Shown here: positions 5,960-11,072 of the stretch, piece by piece
Position numbering within the stretch: position 1 is the first letter of the stretch
Layout of the letters: each line of letters begins with the position of its first letter
Source of the DNA: Candidatus Wolframiiraptor sp. EX4484-121
GTDB lineage: Archaea; Thermoproteota; Nitrososphaeria_A; Caldarchaeales; Wolframiiraptoraceae
Length of the DNA stretch: 11,072 nt
Reading direction: 5' to 3'
NCBI GenBank assembly: GCA_002255105.1
Contig: NJEK01000013.1
Location: 1 to 11,072 of the forward strand
The notes under the pieces: generated by a model
Database searches by the model: none
What the model saw: only the letters and a program-made list of their open reading frames with translations
What the model was told of the DNA's origin: nothing
Made by a program: the position numbers and the translations under genes

Positions 5960-6342
5960 CCCTCAACCACCACCTCTAGCCTCTCCCCCTCCGAGTTGAA
6001 CGCATAGATGTCTCGATAGCTCGAGAAGGGTGGGATCAGGATCAACATGACCCTCCCTATGAAGTTGTGTAGGTCGTCTAGGGAGGGCTTGGGTATCCCG
6101 GATGGATGGGAGTGGGCGAGCCCGACTATCGTGAAGTCCATCGGCATCAGGTCGAGCCTGAAGTAGACCGATGAGCTACCATGCTTTGAGAGGGGGGCGA
6201 GTAGAAGCTCCTCGACATAGACTCCGTCTCCCCTCTTCTCTCCGCGTAGGAGGGCGAGCATCTCAAGCGGATAGGCGAGCCTAGCCATTTCCAGCAAAGA
6301 GTCCGCGACCCTCGAAGAGAGGACGACCCTCTTCACCATCAT
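5956..6342 (-). CDS. stand-alone JAMM/MPN+ metalloprotease (JAB domain)
   Basis: A 128-aa protein that is a single JAB/MPN+ domain. The zinc motif is complete: E27 (YPLEML) and HSHPSGIPKPSLDD, giving H77, H79, S87 and D90 in the exact H-x-H-P-x6-S-x2-D spacing. Archaeal relatives are isopeptidases that remove ubiquitin-like SAMP proteins, or act on small sulfur-carrier proteins. No ubiquitin-like, E1-like or MoaD/ThiS gene is visible in this window, so the substrate is open. The start is ATG 6342 or ATG 6339; an AT-rich element about 24 bases upstream supports leaderless transcription. It is monocistronic, divergent from ProRS, and overlaps the end of triosephosphate isomerase by 4 bases. Confidence 0.9.
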   Translation of the reverse strand: MMVKRVVLSSRVADSLLEMARLAYPLEMLALLRGEKRGDGVYVEELLLAPLSKHGSSSVYFRLDLMPMDFTIVGLAHSHPSGIPKPSLDDLHNFIGRVMLILIPPFSSYRDIYAFNSEGERLEVVVEG

Positions 6343-6357
6343 CGACGGAGTTGACCA

Positions 6358-6370
6358 TAATTGATAATTA
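6358..6370 (-). promoter_or_regulatory. AT-rich promoter element with inverted repeat ahead of the JAMM gene
   Basis: TAATT (6358-6362), GAT, AATTA (6366-6370) is a 5-3-5 inverted repeat centred about 22-24 bases upstream of ATG 6342, where a TATA box of a leaderless gene should lie. It may be only the TATA element itself. Confidence 0.4.
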
Positions 6371-6379
6371 GTCTTTATG

Positions 6380-6389
6380 CCTATATAGG
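6380..6389 (+). promoter_or_regulatory. palindromic TATA box for ProRS
   Basis: CCTATATAGG is a perfect 10-bp palindrome whose TATATA core is 24 bases from ATG 6408 and 30 from ATG 6414. It fits a leaderless ProRS transcript. Being symmetric, it could also seat TBP in the opposite direction towards the JAMM gene. Confidence 0.55.
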
Positions 6390-6407
6390 GGAGCTACGTC
6401 TCAGATT

Positions 6408-7847
6408 ATGCTCATGACCGTATCCGCTTCGAGGAAGTTTGAGAGCTTCGCGAGCTGGTTCGACGACCTGATAATCAGGGCGAGGATAGCCGATAATAGG
6501 TTTCCGGTCAAGGGCTTCATAGTCTATATGGAGAACGGAGCATACATCCTGGAGAGGATAAGGAATCTCTTGGAGGATCTGCTGGAGAAGACGGGCCATA
6601 AGCGGATGCTCTTCCCACTCGTCACGACCGAGGAGCTATTCGGAAAAGAGGCTGAGCATATCAAGGGATTCTCCGGGGAGGTTTTCGTGATAAGCGGGAC
6701 GGGGGAGAAGAGCGCCGAGAGAAAGCTGATAATCAGGCCGACCTCAGAAACCATAATCTATCCCATGCTCAAGCTCTGGATCAGAAGCCACGCGGACCTG
6801 CCCCTGAAGATCCATCAAAGCGTGAACGTGTATAGGTATGAGACGAAGGCGACGAGAGCTCTCTACAGGATTAGGGAGATCCCATGGAACGAGGCTCACA
6901 CGGTTCACGAGACCCCGAGGGAGGCGGAGAATCAGGTTAGGGAGGCCATAGAGATCTATGAGAAGGTCCTGAAGATGCTCGGGATAAGCTACCTGATCTT
7001 GAAGAGACCCGACTTCGATAAGTTCGCCGGAGCCGTCTACTCAATAGCATTCGACGCATGGAACCCTGATGGAAAGGTGAATCAGGTCGCAACCGTCCAC
7101 AATCTCGGCAGAAACTTCTCAAAGGCATTCGAGATCGAGTTCGAGAAGAGGGATGGGAGCAGGGGCCTCGCATACCAGACCTGCTATGGATTCGGCTACA
7201 GCAGGGTCTTGGCGGCGATAATAGCCCAGCATGGGGATGATAGGGGGCTCGTCCTCCCGCCGATAGTCTCCCCGATACAGGTCGTGATAATCCCGATACC
7301 CTTCAAGGGCCAAGAGGAGGAGATAATGGGCTACGCATCCAAGGTTAAGGAGATTTTGGAGAAGAGGTGGAGAACCACCCTAGACGATAGAGAGGACGTC
7401 ACCCCGGGCGAGAAATTCTATCACTGGGAACTCATGGGAGTTCCTGTGAGGGTTGAGGTCGGGCCTAGGGAAGTCGCCGAATCCACGGCCACCCTCGCGA
7501 GGAGAGATACCTTGGAGAGAGTTAAGGTGAGGTTAGATGAGTTGGAGTCGAAGGTTGAGGAGCTCATGGAATCGATAGCCTCAAACCTCAGGGAGAGGAG
7601 CATGAGGATAATGATGGGATTGATCGGAGACGCAAAAAACGTAGATGAAGTTAAGAGCCTTCTGAGGGAGAGGAGGATAGCGAGAATAGAGTGGTGTGGA
7701 AGCGTTGAATGCGCTGAGAGGTTGAAAGAAGAAGCCGGAGGAGAGATTAGAGGGGAGCGATACGATATAGCTGAGAGACCGAGAGATTCATGCATCGTCT
7801 GTGGAAGGGCGGCGAAGAAGGTCGTCTACGTCGCGAGAGCCTACTAA
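6408..7847 (+). CDS. proS: prolyl-tRNA synthetase, archaeal/eukaryotic type
   Basis: A class IIa synthetase that charges tRNA-Pro with proline. The 479-aa length and absence of an editing insertion between motifs 2 and 3 mark the archaeal/eukaryotic type. Motifs in order: proline-site loop RPTSETIIYPM (110-120), motif 2 VYRYE plus REIPWNEAHT (156-165), motif 3 GFGYSRVLAA followed by HGDDRGLVLPP (275-285). The anticodon-binding domain covers about 286-390. The C-terminal zinc-binding domain has C430 and C435 (WCGSVEC) and C462 and C465 (CIVC), and the protein ends with the typical Tyr (VARAY). In motif 2 the usual Q/E-E-G-H is NEAH, a mild variation. Start ATG 6408 is chosen from the TATA spacing, with ATG 6414 possible. 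The stop interlocks with the convergent lipid kinase. Confidence 0.97.
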   Translation: MLMTVSASRKFESFASWFDDLIIRARIADNRFPVKGFIVYMENGAYILERIRNLLEDLLEKTGHKRMLFPLVTTEELFGKEAEHIKGFSGEVFVISGTGEKSAERKLIIRPTSETIIYPMLKLWIRSHADLPLKIHQSVNVYRYETKATRALYRIREIPWNEAHTVHETPREAENQVREAIEIYEKVLKMLGISYLILKRPDFDKFAGAVYSIAFDAWNPDGKVNQVATVHNLGRNFSKAFEIEFEKRDGSRGLAYQTCYGFGYSRVLAAIIAQHGDDRGLVLPPIVSPIQVVIIPIPFKGQEEEIMGYASKVKEILEKRWRTTLDDREDVTPGEKFYHWELMGVPVRVEVGPREVAESTATLARRDTLERVKVRLDELESKVEELMESIASNLRERSMRIMMGLIGDAKNVDEVKSLLRERRIARIEWCGSVECAERLKEEAGGEIRGERYDIAERPRDSCIVCGRAAKKVVYVARAY

Positions 7848-8509
7848 ATATTTGGAACGGGGCTAAGGATTAGGAGGGCCACGAGAGCCGCTAATGGGAC
7901 CGTTATATTATCATCTATCATCCCGAACTCATAGTGTTCGATTATGCTGCAGAGCGCGGCTATTCCCGCTCCAACCGCTCCGAAGATCCACATCCCTATC
8001 GGTATGGTCACCGTGGCCATGGCTAGGTTTCCCCACCAAGATTTAGTCCTCCTCTTGAATAGGGTGTTCCTCACTATCCCGGTGATCGCGTCCCCGAATG
8101 ACATGAACACTATTGGGAGAACACCGAACCACGGGTTCCCGGTCAACAGCCATCCGGCCGCGAGGCAGATTCCCCACATTATGCAGAAGTGGACATCATA
8201 CATATTCTCCGGAACCTGATACCAGTAGAAGAGCTTCCCAGTCTTATATGGTATGTAGCTGAAGGCCGCTAAGATCATCGCCAAGATGGATGGAACTAGC
8301 GGGGTCTTGAAGTAGAAGGGGACGAGGACTGCGACCAGACCTCCGGCCAGCATGTGGATGATCTTCCTGTTATAGTATATGGCGACCCTCTCCTTAACTC
8401 CCCGCTTAACCAAAGCCTCATAGAGCGACTTCGTCAAGAACCTCGTCAGGATCACGATCCAGATGAAGAGTATCGTGGCCAAGCCTATCTCTTCGATCGA
8501 GATCAGCAT
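7844..8509 (-). CDS. DGK1/SEC59/VTE5-type CTP-dependent lipid (dolichol/polyprenol-like) kinase
   Basis: A 221-aa integral membrane protein with about six or seven hydrophobic segments (near residues 8-25, 52-67, 71-87, 107-122, 127-140, 163-187 and 203-218). Family motifs are all present: NRKIIHMLAGG (47-57), FGDAITGIVRNTLFKRR (138-154, the CTP-binding stretch), WWGNLAM, and EHYEFGMIDDNITVPL (191-206), the E...DDN-[LI]-T-[IV]-P-L signature of dolichol kinase, diacylglycerol kinase DGK1 and phytol kinase. It should phosphorylate a membrane lipid alcohol with CTP. In archaea plausible substrates are dolichol for N-glycosylation, or geranylgeraniol/archaeol-type alcohols for lipid salvage; sequence alone does not choose. 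Start ATG 8509 lies about 25 bases after a strong TATA element. It is monocistronic and overlaps the end of ProRS by 4 bases. Confidence 0.87.
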   Translation of the reverse strand: MLISIEEIGLATILFIWIVILTRFLTKSLYEALVKRGVKERVAIYYNRKIIHMLAGGLVAVLVPFYFKTPLVPSILAMILAAFSYIPYKTGKLFYWYQVPENMYDVHFCIMWGICLAAGWLLTGNPWFGVLPIVFMSFGDAITGIVRNTLFKRRTKSWWGNLAMATVTIPIGMWIFGAVGAGIAALCSIIEHYEFGMIDDNITVPLAALVALLILSPVPNI

Positions 8510-8529
8510 GGGATAATACTAGGACCGCC

Positions 8530-8538
8530 TATATATAA
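8530..8538 (-). promoter_or_regulatory. TATA element for the lipid kinase
   Basis: On the minus strand the sequence reads ATTATATATAGG (covering 8528-8539), centred about 25 bases upstream of ATG 8509. This is the clearest TATA box in the window and predicts a leaderless mRNA. Confidence 0.62.
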
Positions 8539-8544
8539 TTTTTA

Positions 8545-8733
8545 TACAATGGTCAAATCTATTTTCGACAATCAACGAACATAAAAAACAGGCACCCATA
8601 CCCTAATGCTTGAGAAAAAACGTGGTTTCGTGGCCAAATTCCATGGCCCACGCTAAATAGAGCTTAGATCCCTTTTGAGGACTCATATCTCTCAGCGAAG
8701 ATAGAAATTACCCATCTAGGAGTTATCTCGTGG
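8545..8733. other. non-coding gap ahead of mre11
   Basis: The rest of the longest gap (8510-8733) has no credible gene on either strand. It holds two A6 tracts (8583-8588, 8615-8620), a hairpin-forming region (8621-8652), a weak plus-strand AT element CTAAATAG (8653-8660), another (ATAGAAATTA, 8701-8710) about 28 bases before ATG 8734, and AGGAG at 8718-8722, 11 bases before the mre11 start. I see no tRNA and no convincing C/D box pair. Confidence 0.6.
8615..8652 (-). terminator. hairpin followed by a T6 tract on the minus strand
   Basis: On the minus strand CGTGGGCC (8652-8645) can pair with GGCCACG (8635-8629) around a 9-base loop with one bulged C. Alternatively it can pair, through CGTGG, with CCACG (8625-8621). 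TTTTTT (8620-8615) follows directly. It looks like an intrinsic-type terminator or the 3' end of a small RNA, but there is no evident minus-strand gene upstream of it. Confidence 0.35.
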
Positions 8734-10020
8734 ATGGCTGAGGGTTTGAGGATAGGGGTCTTCAGCGACACGCACGTTGGGAGAAACATCCCAAGGGTTT
8801 TGAGGGATGCCAGGAGGAGGGCGTTCAGACATGCCTTCAGGCAGGCCATAGACATCTTCATAGAGAATGACGTGGACTACGTGATCCACGCCGGAGACCT
8901 ATTCGAGAAGAGAAGCATGACCCCGGACGACGCGGTATTCGTTAAATGGGAGTTCTATAGATTGGTGAAGAAGGTTGAGGAGAGATCCGGGAAGAAGATC
9001 AAGATAATCGCGGTCAGGGGAAATCACGATGGCTCCCCACTCAGCAGCGCCCTAGACTTCATAACCCATCCAATGGCCGAATATTTCCAGGTCATAGGGG
9101 AAGGTATCCTAGAAGGTGTGAAGGAGGCATATGTTGGAGATGGATTAAGCGTAATCGGGATGGGATATCATCCATATGCTCGGAGAAAATTTCAGGAGGC
9201 ATCCGAGATCCTGAGGGAGATCGAGGCTGATGGCTACAGAATCCTAATCCTACATAACTATGTTGAAGCCGTGCATGATATTCCCCCTCAAACACCAGAG
9301 CACAGCGTGATAAGATTGGAGGATTTGGAGAGGCTCGATGTAGACCTCGTGATAACCGGCCACCACCACGAGAGGCTTGGATTCAAGAAGACCGGGGGAA
9401 AGCTATTCCTCATCCCGGGCGCGACTGAGGCCATAGACCTAGGCGAGAGGGGGCCGTTTGGGGTCTATATCTTAGATGTGGAGAAATCGGGGTTAATTTC
9501 CCATAAATTTGTGGAGCTGGAGCCGCTTCAGGTTATAGGCGTTAGGAGGGTTGTTAGCGATAAGCCCGTGGAACTCGACTGGTTTAGGAGGAGATGCTTG
9601 GAGGAGATCGAGTCATTCGCCTTAAACCTAGATAGGGATGGAATACTCAAGCTGAACGTATCTGGGGTCGTCGCGGGAGACGAGCCATTCCCACAGCTGG
9701 GTCTCCAAGAAGAGGTTCAGAAACTTATGGAGAGATACGATAAGCTGATCCACGTGGAGATCTCGGAGGATCTCTCCTCAATGATCAGGCCCGACGTAAG
9801 AGGCGTTGAAGGGAGAATCTCAAGGGATGAGATAGTTAGAGAGGTCTTCGGAGTATTGGGGGAGAGGGCTGGGGAGGCGGCCGAGATAGTCGAGGACGTC
9901 GCCATGGCCCTAGACGAGAAGGCGAGCGAGAGGACGGGGCTCCTAAAAGAACTCGACAGGAGGAAGTTCTCGGATAGATGGCTGAGATTTCTATCAAGTT
10001 ATGTTGGTGAGGGATCGTGA
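8734..10020 (+). CDS. mre11: DNA double-strand-break repair nuclease Mre11
   Basis: The nuclease subunit of the Mre11-Rad50 complex, a manganese-dependent phosphoesterase that processes DNA ends. In 428 aa the phosphodiesterase motifs appear in order: FSDTHVG (D12, H14), HAGDLFEKR (D55), RGNHDG (N97, H98), LILHNY (H174) and TGHHHER (H210, H212). All metal ligands and the catalytic His 98 are present; GDLFE replaces the more common GDLFD at a position next to, not in, the metal site. The capping domain follows from about 270, and the charged helical C-terminus (after about 375) is where archaeal Mre11 binds the Rad50 coiled coil. ATG 8734 is preceded by AGGAG at 8718-8722, rather distant. The stop overlaps the rad50 GTG by 4 bases (GTGA), indicating coupled translation. 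Confidence 0.95.
   Translation: MAEGLRIGVFSDTHVGRNIPRVLRDARRRAFRHAFRQAIDIFIENDVDYVIHAGDLFEKRSMTPDDAVFVKWEFYRLVKKVEERSGKKIKIIAVRGNHDGSPLSSALDFITHPMAEYFQVIGEGILEGVKEAYVGDGLSVIGMGYHPYARRKFQEASEILREIEADGYRILILHNYVEAVHDIPPQTPEHSVIRLEDLERLDVDLVITGHHHERLGFKKTGGKLFLIPGATEAIDLGERGPFGVYILDVEKSGLISHKFVELEPLQVIGVRRVVSDKPVELDWFRRRCLEEIESFALNLDRDGILKLNVSGVVAGDEPFPQLGLQEEVQKLMERYDKLIHVEISEDLSSMIRPDVRGVEGRISRDEIVREVFGVLGERAGEAAEIVEDVAMALDEKASERTGLLKELDRRKFSDRWLRFLSSYVGEGS
10006..10010 (+). promoter_or_regulatory. ribosome binding site for the rad50 GTG start
   Basis: GGTGA inside the last codons of mre11 lies 6 bases before GTG 10017 and supports the overlapping GTG start rather than a later one. Confidence 0.6.
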
Positions 10021-11072
10021 TCGAGGAGCTTAGGCTCAGGAACTTCGAGGGATTTAAGGACGAGAAGATAAACTTCACGGGAGGATTAAACCTGATAACT
10101 GGGAGAAACTCTGTGGGGAAGACGACGATCCTAGACGCGATAGTGTATTCCCTATTTGGAAGCGTTCCAAGCGTCGAGAACAGGCTCCTAGTCCGGAGGG
10201 AGAGGGGTGTGAGGGACATGGAGACCTATCTTAGGTTCAGAAGCCCCGTAAACGGCTCGAGGGTCGAGGTGATGAGGTTCGCCGAGCTCAGGAGAAATAG
10301 GTTCGCGACGAAAGAGGCTAAGCTGATAATAGATGGAGCGGAGGTTCAGGTTGAGGGGGTCGAAGATCTGAGGAGGAGGATAACGAGATTGATCGGAGTG
10401 GGATACAGGGCGTTCAACTGGATAATATACTCAAGACAGGGGAGATTGAATGAGATACTCGAACCGAGGAGGGAGGATATGGATGCGATACTCCAGATAA
10501 CCCTCCTAAGGGAGATCTCAGAGCAATTGAATATCGTGATCAGGGATCTAAGGAGAACTGAGTCGGAGTATAGGATGATAAAGGTCCAGCTGATCCCGCT
10601 GAGGGAGGAGAGGGTTAATGAACTCCAACGAGAAGTCGATGAATTGAACGAAGAACTCAAAGAGTTGAGAAGTGGTTTGAAGCTGGGCGAAGATCCAGCC
10701 GTTAAGATTCTTCTCAGAAAAGCAAGGGAATTAGAGGAGGCCAAAGCCACGCTCTTAGAGGCGATAAACTCCAAGAAATCTATCCTAGCCAGATATGGAT
10801 TGAAGAACCTTGAATCCGTTAAACGCGAATCCGAGAGGCTTGCGGAGAGGCTGAAAGATCTTGAAGCGGAGTTAAGATCCATCGAGGGTGAGGTTAAGGA
10901 GCTGAGAGATGAGGAGGCCAAGGTCTTCGGAGAGTTGAAAGTCCTAGAGGATGGCCATAGGGTTCGGCTTGAGCTAAAGATGGAAGGCGTAGCAAGATGC
11001 CCGACATGCGGCCAGAAGATAGATGAACAGACCCTGTCATCGATAATCGAGGATGAGGAGCTGAGGATCGCC
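10017..11072 (+). CDS. rad50: DNA repair ATPase Rad50, N-terminal part (cut by the window edge)
   Basis: The ABC-type ATPase partner of Mre11, which clamps and tethers DNA. The visible 352 residues begin IEELRLRNFEGFKDEKI, then Walker A GRNSVGKTTILDAI (residues about 32-45; Ser and Val replace the common Gly and Ser of GxNGSGKS), and the Q-loop YSRQGRLNEIL near residue 142. A charged heptad-rich coiled coil starts about residue 165. A zinc hook CPTCGQ sits at 328-331, so the ascending coil is only about 160 residues, roughly half the length I recall for Pyrococcus Rad50, whose hook is near residue 444. The signature motif, Walker B and the returning coil lie beyond the window; a symmetrical protein would be about 620-650 aa. 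The GTG start overlaps the mre11 stop by 4 bases. No stop codon occurs before the edge. Confidence 0.94.
   Translation, partial: MIEELRLRNFEGFKDEKINFTGGLNLITGRNSVGKTTILDAIVYSLFGSVPSVENRLLVRRERGVRDMETYLRFRSPVNGSRVEVMRFAELRRNRFATKEAKLIIDGAEVQVEGVEDLRRRITRLIGVGYRAFNWIIYSRQGRLNEILEPRREDMDAILQITLLREISEQLNIVIRDLRRTESEYRMIKVQLIPLREERVNELQREVDELNEELKELRSGLKLGEDPAVKILLRKARELEEAKATLLEAINSKKSILARYGLKNLESVKRESERLAERLKDLEAELRSIEGEVKELRDEEAKVFGELKVLEDGHRVRLELKMEGVARCPTCGQKIDEQTLSSIIEDEELRIA

Noticed and set aside
8550..8733. A tRNA or C/D box RNA in the gap before mre11
   Set aside because: No cloverleaf, no T-loop consensus, and no properly spaced RTGATGA and CTGA boxes could be found by eye on either strand.
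10346..10921. 191-codon minus-strand frame at the right end
   Set aside because: It is the complement of the Rad50 coiled coil; its Ser/Leu-rich translation is the usual shadow of GAG/AGG/AAG-rich codons.
1..11072. A defence island or mobile element
   Set aside because: All recognised genes are housekeeping or metabolic. There are no transposase, integrase, terminal repeats or toxin-antitoxin genes, and codon use looks uniform.

Overview
The window reads as archaeal chromosome, most probably from a thermophilic member of the Thermoproteota and its deep relatives; the exact lineage cannot be fixed from this stretch. The evidence is the archaeal-type prolyl-tRNA synthetase with its C-terminal zinc domain, a short archaeal triosephosphate isomerase, an aIF2B-like protein, an Mre11-Rad50 pair, TATA elements about 25-30 bases ahead of several start codons (suggesting leaderless mRNAs), TTG/GTG starts helped by GGTG-type ribosome binding sites, and purine-rich coding strands dominated by AGG, AGA and ATA codons. 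I see no rRNA, tRNA, CRISPR array, insertion sequence, phage gene or defence island.

Layout. 1-1040 (-) is a 3-hydroxyacyl-CoA dehydrogenase gene that runs off the left edge and is broken by two tandem duplications and two inferred deletions. 1122-1283 (+) is a short unrecognised gene, convergent with a PfkB-family kinase (1280-2161, -). Pyruvate kinase (2293-3687, +) converges on a DEDD exonuclease-like protein (3684-4244, -). An aIF2B-like protein and triosephosphate isomerase form a tight pair (4328-5254 and 5258-5959, +), convergent with a JAMM metalloprotease (5956-6342, -). ProRS (6408-7847, +) converges on a DGK1/SEC59-type CTP-dependent lipid kinase (7844-8509, -). After a 224-base gap, mre11 (8734-10020, +) overlaps the start of rad50 (10017 to the right edge).

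The genes alternate strictly between strands as transcription units. Every convergent pair overlaps by exactly 4 bases, with the two stop codons interlocked (TTAA, TTAA, TTAG, CTAA). All promoters therefore sit in five divergent gaps, and transcripts have no intergenic room to terminate, so antisense 3' ends are expected. One divergent gap (4245-4327) holds a perfect 7-1-7 palindrome between two outward-facing TATA boxes.

Functionally this is mostly housekeeping: carbon metabolism (pyruvate kinase, triosephosphate isomerase, a sugar or nucleoside kinase), tRNA charging, isoprenoid or lipid phosphorylation, and double-strand-break repair. The points most worth a second look are the freshly decayed dehydrogenase gene, the run of interlocked stops, the unusually early zinc hook in Rad50 (a short arm), the aIF2B-like protein that lacks the ribose-1,5-bisphosphate isomerase cysteine but is coupled to triosephosphate isomerase, and the small gene at 1122. 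I found no clearly new multi-gene system.
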